A DNA stretch of 24,154 bases from CG2-30-51-40 sp041753575 (GTDB taxonomy: Bacteria > Desulfobacterota > DSM-4660 > Desulfatiglandales > Desulfatiglandaceae), in the NCBI GenBank assembly GCA_041753575.1, contig JBGSUA010000194.1, forward strand, positions 1 to 24,154, written 5' to 3'. Made by a program: the position numbers and the translations under genes. The notes under the pieces are model-generated. The model did no database searches and was not told where the DNA came from. It saw only the letters and a program-made list of their open reading frames with translations. The stretch's first letter is position 1, and every line of letters begins with the position of its first letter. Positions 1 through 8,025 of this stretch are shown here, one piece after another.

Positions 1-1
1 C

Positions 2-2116
2 AAAGCCACCGCCGAAGCGCTACTCAGGAAGGCACTGCAGGACCCCTCTGCCCACTTCCGCCCCGGCCAATGGGAGGCCATCTCGGCACTTGTCGACGAG
101 CGCAAGAAACTGCTCGTTGTGCAGCGCACCGGTTGGGGAAAGAGCTCGGTGTACTTCATTAGTACTCGGATACTGCGCGACCGCGGATTTGGCCCGACGA
201 TTATCATTTCCCCACTGCTGGCGCTGATGCGCAACCAGATAGAGGCTGGCCAACGTCTGGGCATAAGGGCGATAACAATGAACTCCACGAACCGGGATGA
301 GTATCCGGCGCTGGTGGCCCAAGTGCGTGGCAATCAAGCTGACTGTCTCCTGATCTCGCCCGAAAAGCTGGCAAATGAAGAATTTATCGAACAGGTATTG
401 CAGCCTATCGCCGGCAGCATTGGTCTGTTCGTCGTCGATGAGGCGCACTGCATATCCGACTGGGGACATGATTTCCGCCCGGATTATCGCCGCCTGCTGA
501 ATGTATTGCGGCAGATGCCACCCAATATGCCTGTGCTCGCAACCACGGCAACGGCCAATAATCGCGTCATCGCGGACATCGTCGGCCAACTGGGCGACAT
601 ACAGGTACAACGAGGGCCATTGGTACGCGAAAGCCTGGCTTTGCAGAACATCACTCTGCCGGACCAGGCCAGCCGCCTGGCCTGGTTGGCAGGGACCATT
701 CCCACATTACCCGGTGCGGGCATCATCTACGTACTTACCAAGCGTGATGCCGAAAGTGTCAGGGATTGGTTGAGGCGCCGGGGAATTGACGCCGAAGCCT
801 ATTACAGTGGCATCGAGCACGAGGAGTTCAGCGATACCAACCAGTATCGGGAGCACCTCGAAGATCGTCTGCTGTCCAACAACCTCAAGGTGCTGGTCGC
901 CACCACGGCGCTGGGGATGGGGTACGACAAGCCCGACCTGCATTTTGTTATTCACTACCAGGCCCCGGGCTCCATTGTTAGCTATTACCAACAGGTGGGC
1001 CGGGCTGGTCGCGGGATAGCAGAATCGTTTGGGGTACTGCTCTCAGGAGGTGAAGACGAGCGAATCCATGAGTTTTTCCGCCGCTCAGCTTTCCCATCCG
1101 AAAGAGAAGTTCAGAAACTGCTGCATATATTAGATAGCCAGCACGACACATCATCTGACGTCGCCGAAGGCCTTACAATCCGGCAACTCGAAGAACACCT
1201 CAACATGCGCAACTCCCAGATTGATAAGATCGTGAAGTACCTGAGCGTGGAGAGCCCGGCCCCCATCATCAAGAGCGGTTCCCGTTGGGTGCGCACTCCA
1301 GTGGCCTACCAGATGGATCACGAACGCATCAGCAGGCTCACCGGCCAGCGCGAGGTGGAATGGCAGGAGGTACAGAACTACATCACATCCAAAACTTGTT
1401 TGATGGCCTACCTCCGCAACGCCTTGGATGACCCGGACTCGCCGCCCTGCGGAAAATGCGCCAACTGCCTGGGCAGTCCTCTTTTTCCTGAGTCAGTCGA
1501 TCGCGACACCGTCATCGCGGCGGCACAGTTTCTTCAGCACTCTGAGATACCGATCAAGCCAAAGATACAGATCCCGGCGAATGCATTCCCTATCTATGGC
1601 CTTCGAGGCAACTTGCATCAATCCCTGGGCGCATCGGAGGGTAGGATTCTGAGTCGCTGGGGTGATGCCGGCTGGGGGAAACTGGTGGAGGAGGACAAGC
1701 ACAAAGGCGCTTTCCGCGACGAATTGGTCTCCGCCGCTGCGGAGATGATCCGGCAACGCTGGCGGCCTGAACCTCCGCCGCAATGGATCACCTGCGTGCC
1801 CTCGCTGCGCCAGCCTGCGCTGGTTGCCGATTTCACCCGTCGTCTGGCTGCGGTATTACAACTGCCGTTTCATCCGGTGATTCGCAAAGTGCGCGATAAT
1901 GACCAGCAGAAATTGCAGAACAATCGCTTCCACCAATGCAGCAACCTCGATGGCGTTTTTGAAGTTGCCGGTGATGTCACGCAAGCACCTGTTTTACTAG
2001 TGGATGATGTGTGTGACTCCGGTTGGACCCTTGCAGTACTTGCTGCACTCCTGAAGCGACGTGGCAGTGGCAACGTCTACCCTCTCACCCTGGCCTCAAC
2101 CAGCACAGGAGATTGA
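2..2116 (+). CDS. rqlH: RecQ-like helicase fused to phosphoribosyltransferase (RqlH/PsyrT-type), 5' truncated
   Basis: The frame is open from base 2 with no stop, so the gene starts left of the window; 704 residues are visible. Numbered from base 2, it shows RecQ motif 0 (FRPGQ, about 19-23), Walker A QRTGWGKS (about 41-48), the DEAH box VVDEAHCISDWGHD (D at about 146), TATA of motif III, and motif VI QQVGRAGRG (about 330-338). A cysteine cluster of RecQ zinc-binding type follows (CLMAYLR...CGKCANC, about 466-490). The last ~100 residues carry a PRPP-binding motif, VLLVDDVCDSGWT, typical of ComF-like phosphoribosyltransferases. This helicase-plus-PRTase layout with a DprA-like partner is that of RqlH of pathogenic E. 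coli and PsyrT of the PsyrTA toxin-antitoxin pair. Predicted role: an ATP-driven DNA helicase, toxic or DNA-damaging if uncontrolled, acting in phage defence. A methionine at 119 lies inside Walker A and cannot be the true start. Confidence 0.9.
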   Translation, partial: KATAEALLRKALQDPSAHFRPGQWEAISALVDERKKLLVVQRTGWGKSSVYFISTRILRDRGFGPTIIISPLLALMRNQIEAGQRLGIRAITMNSTNRDEYPALVAQVRGNQADCLLISPEKLANEEFIEQVLQPIAGSIGLFVVDEAHCISDWGHDFRPDYRRLLNVLRQMPPNMPVLATTATANNRVIADIVGQLGDIQVQRGPLVRESLALQNITLPDQASRLAWLAGTIPTLPGAGIIYVLTKRDAESVRDWLRRRGIDAEAYYSGIEHEEFSDTNQYREHLEDRLLSNNLKVLVATTALGMGYDKPDLHFVIHYQAPGSIVSYYQQVGRAGRGIAESFGVLLSGGEDERIHEFFRRSAFPSEREVQKLLHILDSQHDTSSDVAEGLTIRQLEEHLNMRNSQIDKIVKYLSVESPAPIIKSGSRWVRTPVAYQMDHERISRLTGQREVEWQEVQNYITSKTCLMAYLRNALDDPDSPPCGKCANCLGSPLFPESVDRDTVIAAAQFLQHSEIPIKPKIQIPANAFPIYGLRGNLHQSLGASEGRILSRWGDAGWGKLVEEDKHKGAFRDELVSAAAEMIRQRWRPEPPPQWITCVPSLRQPALVADFTRRLAAVLQLPFHPVIRKVRDNDQQKLQNNRFHQCSNLDGVFEVAGDVTQAPVLLVDDVCDSGWTLAVLAALLKRRGSGNVYPLTLASTSTGD

Positions 2117-2119
2117 ATC

Positions 2120-3454
2120 ATGGAGTCCGCCAGAACACAGGCCATCCTGCTCCTGACTGCGCATTTTTCCAAGGCCGCAGATACCTCTGTCAAGCCACTC
2201 AGCAACAAAGAGTGGGGTACATTTGCGCTGTGGTTGCATGAACGGCGAATGGACCCGGAAAAATTGCTGACCGGCGACCTCGCGTCAACACTGGAGGGGT
2301 GGACTGACCAGAAAATCACGCTGCCAAGGTTAGAACAACTTCTGCAGCGTGGAACTGCGCTCGCCCTGGCCATGGAAAAGTGGGAAAGATCCGGCCTATG
2401 GGTCATCACCCGCTCGGATAGTGATTACCCAAAGCGCTTGAAGGAAAAGTTGGGACACTCGGCGCCCCCGGTATTATTCGGCTGCGGTAACCGGGCGATT
2501 TTAAATCGCGGCGGCATTGGTGTAGTCGGCTCCCGCAACGCCAGCGCCGATAACCTTAAATACAGCACGCATTTAGGTGCATTGGCCGCTGCGACCGGAC
2601 TCTCTGTTGTTTCCGGTGGCGCGCGCGGGATTGACGAGGCCGCAATGCTGGGCACGTTGGAAGCCGAAGGTATGGCAATTGGCGTGATGGCGAATGAACT
2701 GTTGTCATCAGCCACGTCCTCCAAATACCGCAGACATCTCATGCAAAGCAATCTTGCACTGGTATCACCCTTTCACCCGGAAGCAGGTTTTAACGCTGGC
2801 AATGCCATGCAGCGAAACAAATACATCTACTGCCTCTCGGACGCGGCGATTGTAGTCCATTCGGGTACCAAAGGTGGCACTTGGGATGGCGCGCTCGAAA
2901 ACCTGCGACACCAATGGGTGCCCCTGTGGATCAAACCCACCGACGACCCTGATGCCGGAAACAGCGTGTTGGTGAACAAGGGTGGTCAGTGGCTACCGGG
3001 GACGATACCCGAAATAGATCTGAATACATTGTTGGCTGCTCCGAAATTGAGTGACTCGAAGGCGACAGCCGACATTTTCGATGCGCCGACTAAAGAAAAA
3101 TCGGCTCCAGCCTCAATGGAGGAACACCCCTCCGCAATAAGCGAACCACAGCCTGGCAATGCGAAAGTTCTCCTGTACACGCCTGCACAGGAGGATGCGC
3201 CGGCCTCTGCCGCGCGTCTGGAGAAATCGATACAACGGATGTCACTGTACGAACACTTCCTGTTGCTTATAGCATCAGTGGCCTCAACGGAGCCGCAAAC
3301 CGTGGAACAGTTGCTAGCGTTGACAGGCTTACAGAAATCCCAGCTCAATGCCTGGCTTAAGGATGCCATCGAGGAAGGGAAAATGGACAAGCTGAGCCGT
3401 CCGATTCGCTACCAATGGATCACCGCGCAGCAACAGAAGATATTCAAGGATTGA
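2120..3454 (+). CDS. rqlI: DprA/Smf-like protein (RqlI/PsyrA-type partner of the helicase)
   Basis: 444 residues, starting 3 nt after the helicase stop. The centre has a DprA Rossmann-like fold: GVVGSRNAS (about 132-141), VSGGARGIDEAA (about 163-174) and GTKGGTWDGA (about 249-258), the nucleotide/ssDNA-binding signatures of the family. The N-terminal ~100 residues resemble the SAM-like region. After an acidic, low-complexity linker (about 300-370) the C-terminus looks like a winged helix (VEQLLALTGLQKSQLNAWL). Housekeeping DprA loads RecA on incoming ssDNA during transformation. Here the tight coupling to an RqlH-like helicase points instead to RqlI/PsyrA, which restrains the helicase-PRTase partner. 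That role is inferred from the known pair and the gene order. Confidence 0.87.
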   Translation: MESARTQAILLLTAHFSKAADTSVKPLSNKEWGTFALWLHERRMDPEKLLTGDLASTLEGWTDQKITLPRLEQLLQRGTALALAMEKWERSGLWVITRSDSDYPKRLKEKLGHSAPPVLFGCGNRAILNRGGIGVVGSRNASADNLKYSTHLGALAAATGLSVVSGGARGIDEAAMLGTLEAEGMAIGVMANELLSSATSSKYRRHLMQSNLALVSPFHPEAGFNAGNAMQRNKYIYCLSDAAIVVHSGTKGGTWDGALENLRHQWVPLWIKPTDDPDAGNSVLVNKGGQWLPGTIPEIDLNTLLAAPKLSDSKATADIFDAPTKEKSAPASMEEHPSAISEPQPGNAKVLLYTPAQEDAPASAARLEKSIQRMSLYEHFLLLIASVASTEPQTVEQLLALTGLQKSQLNAWLKDAIEEGKMDKLSRPIRYQWITAQQQKIFKD

Positions 3455-3460
3455 TTCGCG

Positions 3461-6400
3461 ATGGAAACCGCCAAACTCAAAAAGTTCGCCCAGCTCGCCA
3501 GGCGCAACCTGTTGGAGCAGGTTTCTTCCAAAGTGGACGTTGTGCTGGCCGAGAACAGCGCCGCCCGCCGGGAGAAACCCGAGGCCATCAGGCAGCTTGA
3601 AGCGGCTCTTGAAAACCGCGACAAAAAGCAGGTCATCGAGCGGGTAGCCTACATTTGGTTCAATCGCTTCTGCGCCCTGCGCTTCATGGATGTGAACCGC
3701 CACACCCGCATTGGCGTGCTGTCTCCCGCCGAAGGACAATTCCAGCCCGAAATTCTTGCCGAAGCCAAGATGGGGCATATCGACGAAGAGATGGTCTACG
3801 ACAAGGTCCGGCAGCAGATCTTCGCCCTGCTCGACGGTAAAGCGCCCAGCCGAGACCCGCAGGGCGAGGCTTACCGCCTACTGGTAGTGGCCGCCTGCAA
3901 CTTCTGGAACAAGGCCATGCCGTTCCTTTTCCAGCGCATCGACGACTACACAGAACTGCTGATGCCCGACGATCTGCTCTCGGGCAACTCCATCCTCGCC
4001 TATACCCGTGAGGCGATGACGCCGGATGCCTGCGAGGATGTCGAGGTGATCGGCTGGCTCTATCAGTTCTACATCTCCGAAAAGAAGGATGAGGTGTTCG
4101 ACGGCCTGAAGAGGAACAAGAAGATTGCGCCCGAGAACATCCCGGCCGCCACCCAGCTTTTTACCCCACACTGGATCGTCCGCTACCTTGTGGAAAACTC
4201 CCTAGGACGCCTGTGGTTGCTCAACCGTCCCGGCTCGAAGCTGGTCGAGAAGATGGACTTCTACATCAAGCCCGAGCAGGCCGAGACGGACTTTCTTCGC
4301 ATCAGAAAGCCGGAAGAGATCAAAATCTGCGACCCAGCCTGCGGCTCGGGCCACATGCTCACCTACGCATTCGACCTTCTATACGCCATCTACGAGGAGG
4401 AAGGCTACGAGCCCGCCGAGATTCCGGAGAAGATCCTCACCCACAATCTCTACGGTATCGAAATCGACGAACGCGCCGGGGAGCTGGCTGCCTTCGCCCT
4501 GACCATGAAAGCCCGCGCCAAACAGCGCCGGTTCTTCAACAAGGGGGTCAAGCCGAACATCTGCGTGCTGGAAAATGTCCATTTCGACGAGGGCGAGCTG
4601 AAGAGCTACATGGACTTTGTCGGGCGTGACCTGTTCACCGCGCCGCTGCAAACCACCCTGCGCCAGTTCGAAGAGGCCGACAACTTCGGTTCCTTGATCC
4701 GTCCGGATGTCAAAGACGTGGACGGCATACTCAGGATTCTGGAGTCAAAGAACGTCTCAGGGCAGCTGTTTATCAGCATGACTCATCAAAAGGTTCTGCA
4801 AGCCCTGCGGCAGGCCGACTACCTGAGCCCGAAATACCATGTGGTGATAGCCAATCCGCCGTATATGGGCGGCAAGGGGATGAATGGGTGCCTTAGCGCC
4901 TGGGCAAAGACTAATTATCCCGATAGTAAGACAGATCTGTACTCGATGTTTATTGAAAGGTCTTTGTCTCTTGTACTGCAAAATGGATTGGCATCTCTAA
5001 TAACAATCCAGAATTGGATGTTCTTGTCTTCGTTTGAAAAGCTTAGGATTAATATTTTAGAGAAGCATGGAATTAGGTCGTTAATACAAATCGGATATAA
5101 CAGCTTCCCTGAACTTAATTCAAAGGTTGCCCAAGCATCTGCATTTGTGATTCAGGATGATGGAGAATCCGTAGTATCTGAATATCTAAATCTCAATGAT
5201 GCGCCACAAGCTGCAAACAAGGAACTTGTTTTCAAGGAAAAGCTCTCGCAAAACCACGTCTTCAGAGTTCATCAACGTGAGCTTTCGGATATCCCAGGCT
5301 ACCCCATCGCATATTGGATCAGCCCCACTTTACGCTCAATTTTCAGCACAGCAAAACGGCTTGGAACTTTGGCAAAACCCCGGCAAGGATTAGCATCAGG
5401 CGATAATGATCGATTTATGCGTTACTGGCATGAAATCGATTTGAAAAAAACAGAATTCACTCAGACTGATTATAAGAAAGCTGTCGAGTCGGGGTTTAAA
5501 TGGTTCCCGCATAATAAAGGCGGGGCATACAGAAAGTGGTTCGGTAACAATGAGTTCGTGCTTGCGTTTGATAGTGAGAATTTTGAGGCTCTCGCTGGAA
5601 TGGGAAATCACCTCCCTTCAAGGCAGCTGTATTTTAAGCCTGGGATGAGCTGGACTGCTTTAACTAGCGGAAAGTTTAATGGACGATATACTGAATGTTC
5701 GATCTTCGACGCAAAAGGGCCTGTGTTGTTTGCAAATCCCGGTAAAGATATTAACTACTTTATGGGCTTTTGTAACTCGATTGTTGCAACTGAAATCCTA
5801 AAGATTCTTGCTCCAACTCTTGATTTCAATCAAGGGCCGGTTGGCAACCTCCCGATTGTCGAGCAAGCCACGACAACTGAGTTAAGTGATGTCTCTGGCA
5901 AAAGCAGGAATTGCGTTGAGATTTCTAGATGCGATTGGAATGCATACGAAACCTCTTGGGACTTTATTGCCCTACCGCTGCTAGATCCCAACTACCGCCA
6001 GCCGACCCTGAATGCGACCTATCAGAAGCTTCACGCACGCTGGCGGGAAATGACATTGGAGATGCAGCGGTTGGAGGAAGATAACAACCGCATCTTCATC
6101 GAAGCCTATGGCCTGCAGGACGAACTAAAGCCCGAGGTGCCGCTCAACGAGATCACCCTGACCTGCAACCCGCACTACCGCTATGGCAACGACAAGAGCG
6201 AGGACGAGCTGGAAGCGCTGCTGCTGGCCAACACCATGCGCGAGTTGGTCTCCTATGCCGTGGGCTGTATGTTCGGCCGTTATGCGCTGGACAAGCCGGG
6301 ACTGATTCTGGCCAACCAGGGCGAGACCATCGAGGACTACCTAAAACGGGTTCCAGAGCCAAGCTTCCGGGCCGACGACGACAACGTCATCCCCATGCTC

Positions 6401-6979
6401 GACGGCGACTGGTTCACCGACGACATCGCCGAGCGCTTCCGCAAGTTCCTGCGCGTGGCGTTTGGCGACGAGCACTATGAGGCTAACCTCCGGTTCGTCG
6501 AGAAGGCACTGGGCAAAAATGGCAAGGCCCGCGACATACGCGATTACTTCCTCAAGGATTTCTACAGCGACCATGTGAGGCGTTACAAGAAGCGCCCCAT
6601 CTACTGGCTGTTCTCCAGCCCCAAAGGCAGCTTCAACGCGCTGATCTACATGCACCGCTACCGCCCGGATACGGTCAGCGTGGTGCTCAACGACTACCTG
6701 CGCGAGTTCCGCACCAAGCTCACCTCGCACAAGAACCATCTGGAGGCTGTCAGCATCAGCGCCAGCAGCAGCCAGGGCGAGAAGACCAAGGCCCTGAAGG
6801 AGATCGAGAAGATCACCAGGATGATCACCGAGATGGAGGAGTACGAGCGCGAGGTGCTTTACCCGCTGGCTACCGAGCAAGTGGAGATCGACCTCGACGA
6901 CGGCGTGAAGGTCAATTACCCCAAACTCGGCGTGGCCTTGAAGAAGATCGTCGGCCTGGATGCGAAAGAGGAGGATTGA
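3461..6979 (+). CDS. pglX: BREX type 1 adenine-specific DNA methyltransferase PglX
   Basis: 1172 residues, close to the usual size for BREX-1 PglX. The N-terminus (KKFAQLARRNLLEQVSSKVD) is typical of the family. The SAM-binding motif I is CDPACGSGHML (from about residue 290) and the catalytic motif IV is NPPY (465-468), which indicates N6-adenine methylation. The stretch after NPPY (about 471-840) is the expected target-recognition region, and its DNA is much lower in GC than both flanks. The C-terminus is rich in charged helices. PglX marks host DNA at a non-palindromic site so that BREX can tell self from phage; in known type 1 systems it is needed for both methylation and defence. The start is 6 nt after rqlI with AAGGA upstream. 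No frameshift or missing catalytic residue was seen. Confidence 0.96.
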   Translation: METAKLKKFAQLARRNLLEQVSSKVDVVLAENSAARREKPEAIRQLEAALENRDKKQVIERVAYIWFNRFCALRFMDVNRHTRIGVLSPAEGQFQPEILAEAKMGHIDEEMVYDKVRQQIFALLDGKAPSRDPQGEAYRLLVVAACNFWNKAMPFLFQRIDDYTELLMPDDLLSGNSILAYTREAMTPDACEDVEVIGWLYQFYISEKKDEVFDGLKRNKKIAPENIPAATQLFTPHWIVRYLVENSLGRLWLLNRPGSKLVEKMDFYIKPEQAETDFLRIRKPEEIKICDPACGSGHMLTYAFDLLYAIYEEEGYEPAEIPEKILTHNLYGIEIDERAGELAAFALTMKARAKQRRFFNKGVKPNICVLENVHFDEGELKSYMDFVGRDLFTAPLQTTLRQFEEADNFGSLIRPDVKDVDGILRILESKNVSGQLFISMTHQKVLQALRQADYLSPKYHVVIANPPYMGGKGMNGCLSAWAKTNYPDSKTDLYSMFIERSLSLVLQNGLASLITIQNWMFLSSFEKLRINILEKHGIRSLIQIGYNSFPELNSKVAQASAFVIQDDGESVVSEYLNLNDAPQAANKELVFKEKLSQNHVFRVHQRELSDIPGYPIAYWISPTLRSIFSTAKRLGTLAKPRQGLASGDNDRFMRYWHEIDLKKTEFTQTDYKKAVESGFKWFPHNKGGAYRKWFGNNEFVLAFDSENFEALAGMGNHLPSRQLYFKPGMSWTALTSGKFNGRYTECSIFDAKGPVLFANPGKDINYFMGFCNSIVATEILKILAPTLDFNQGPVGNLPIVEQATTTELSDVSGKSRNCVEISRCDWNAYETSWDFIALPLLDPNYRQPTLNATYQKLHARWREMTLEMQRLEEDNNRIFIEAYGLQDELKPEVPLNEITLTCNPHYRYGNDKSEDELEALLLANTMRELVSYAVGCMFGRYALDKPGLILANQGETIEDYLKRVPEPSFRADDDNVIPMLDGDWFTDDIAERFRKFLRVAFGDEHYEANLRFVEKALGKNGKARDIRDYFLKDFYSDHVRRYKKRPIYWLFSSPKGSFNALIYMHRYRPDTVSVVLNDYLREFRTKLTSHKNHLEAVSISASSSQGEKTKALKEIEKITRMITEMEEYEREVLYPLATEQVEIDLDDGVKVNYPKLGVALKKIVGLDAKEED

Positions 6980-8025
6980 TGGCGGGTAAAACGGATAGGA
7001 AGAACGCATCGCTGCCCATGCCTGACTACGCCCAGCTCTTGCTGGATGTCAAGGAGCGAGTCAGGGCAGCTCAGTACGCTGCACTCAAGGCGGTAAACAG
7101 AGAGCTGGTCGGACTTTACTGGGACATAGGCCGGATGATCGTTGAGCGGCAGGAAGGAGCAACCTGGGGTAAAGCGATTGTCCAACAACTGGCTGGAGAT
7201 TTACAGCGTGAGTTCCCAGGCGTAAGCGGCTTTTCCGCATCAAATCTATGGCGAATGAAGAGTTTCTTCGAGAGTTATAAGGGCCTTGAAAAACTCGCAC
7301 CATTGGTGCGAGAAATTGCCTGGAGCCATAATATCGTCATCATGGAGAGGTGTCAGGAACCGCTTGAACGGGAATTTTATATCCGGATGACCCGCAAGTT
7401 CGGTTGGTCCAAAAATGTGCTCATCCACCAAATCGAAAACCAGAGCTATGAAAAATCCCTGCTCGGCCAGAACAACTTCAATCAGGCATTGACACCGGAA
7501 CCGCGAGCCCAGGCCAAGCTTGCTGTGAAGGACGAATACACCTTTGACTTTCTGGAACTTGGAGAGAAACACAGCGAGCGGGAACTTGAGCGGGCCCTGA
7601 TTGCCAAGATCGAGGATTTCCTGCGGGCCATGGGAGGGCTATTCGCCTTCATGGGCAGCCAATACCGTTTGGAAGTGGATCAAAGGGAGTATTTCATAGA
7701 TTTGCTCCTCTTCCATCGCCATCTGAGATGCCTGGTAGCCATTGACCTGAAGATTGGCGAGTTTCAGCCCGAATTCATCGGTAAGATGCAATTCTATCTG
7801 ACTGCGTTGGATATGAAGGTACGGCAAAAGGAGGAAAACCCTTCCATAGGCATAATACTCTGCAAGGAGAAGAGCCGAACGATTGTGGAATATGCCCTGC
7901 GAGACGCCCGTAAGCCGATGGGGGTAGCTACCTATCAGATAAGAAAGAAGCTCCCGAAAGCTCTGCAGGGCCAACTGCCCTCACCAGAGGAAATCGTCCA
8001 TTTGCTGGAGGGTATCGAAGAATGA
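6979..8025 (+). CDS. DUF1016/YhcG-type PD-(D/E)XK nuclease
   Basis: 348 residues from the ATG that overlaps the pglX stop (TGATG). AGGAGG lies just upstream, so I prefer this to a TTG one codon earlier. The N-terminal half is the DUF1016 helical region (NRELVGLYWDIGRMIVERQ, then FSASNLWRMKSFFESY). The C-terminal half is a nuclease fold: conserved E residues in SERELERALIAKIEDFL, then YFIDLLLFH and AIDLKIGEF, giving the D...(D)xK active-site pattern. Family members occur widely in defence islands and beside restriction genes. This gene is not one of the six core BREX-1 genes. Its overlaps with pglX (TGATG) and pglZ (ATGA) imply translational coupling, hence a maintained accessory role, perhaps DNA cleavage. 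The substrate is unknown. Confidence 0.9.
   Translation: MAGKTDRKNASLPMPDYAQLLLDVKERVRAAQYAALKAVNRELVGLYWDIGRMIVERQEGATWGKAIVQQLAGDLQREFPGVSGFSASNLWRMKSFFESYKGLEKLAPLVREIAWSHNIVIMERCQEPLEREFYIRMTRKFGWSKNVLIHQIENQSYEKSLLGQNNFNQALTPEPRAQAKLAVKDEYTFDFLELGEKHSERELERALIAKIEDFLRAMGGLFAFMGSQYRLEVDQREYFIDLLLFHRHLRCLVAIDLKIGEFQPEFIGKMQFYLTALDMKVRQKEENPSIGIILCKEKSRTIVEYALRDARKPMGVATYQIRKKLPKALQGQLPSPEEIVHLLEGIEE

Noticed and set aside
20..610. Minus-strand open frame of 196 codons opposite the helicase
   Set aside because: The plus-strand frame contains all RecQ motifs; the opposite frame has no family similarity.
6341..7009. Minus-strand open frame of 222 codons opposite the 3' part of pglX
   Set aside because: It is a shadow produced by the GC-rich codon bias of pglX; it has no ribosome-binding site and no recognisable domain, and the plus strand clearly codes for PglX.
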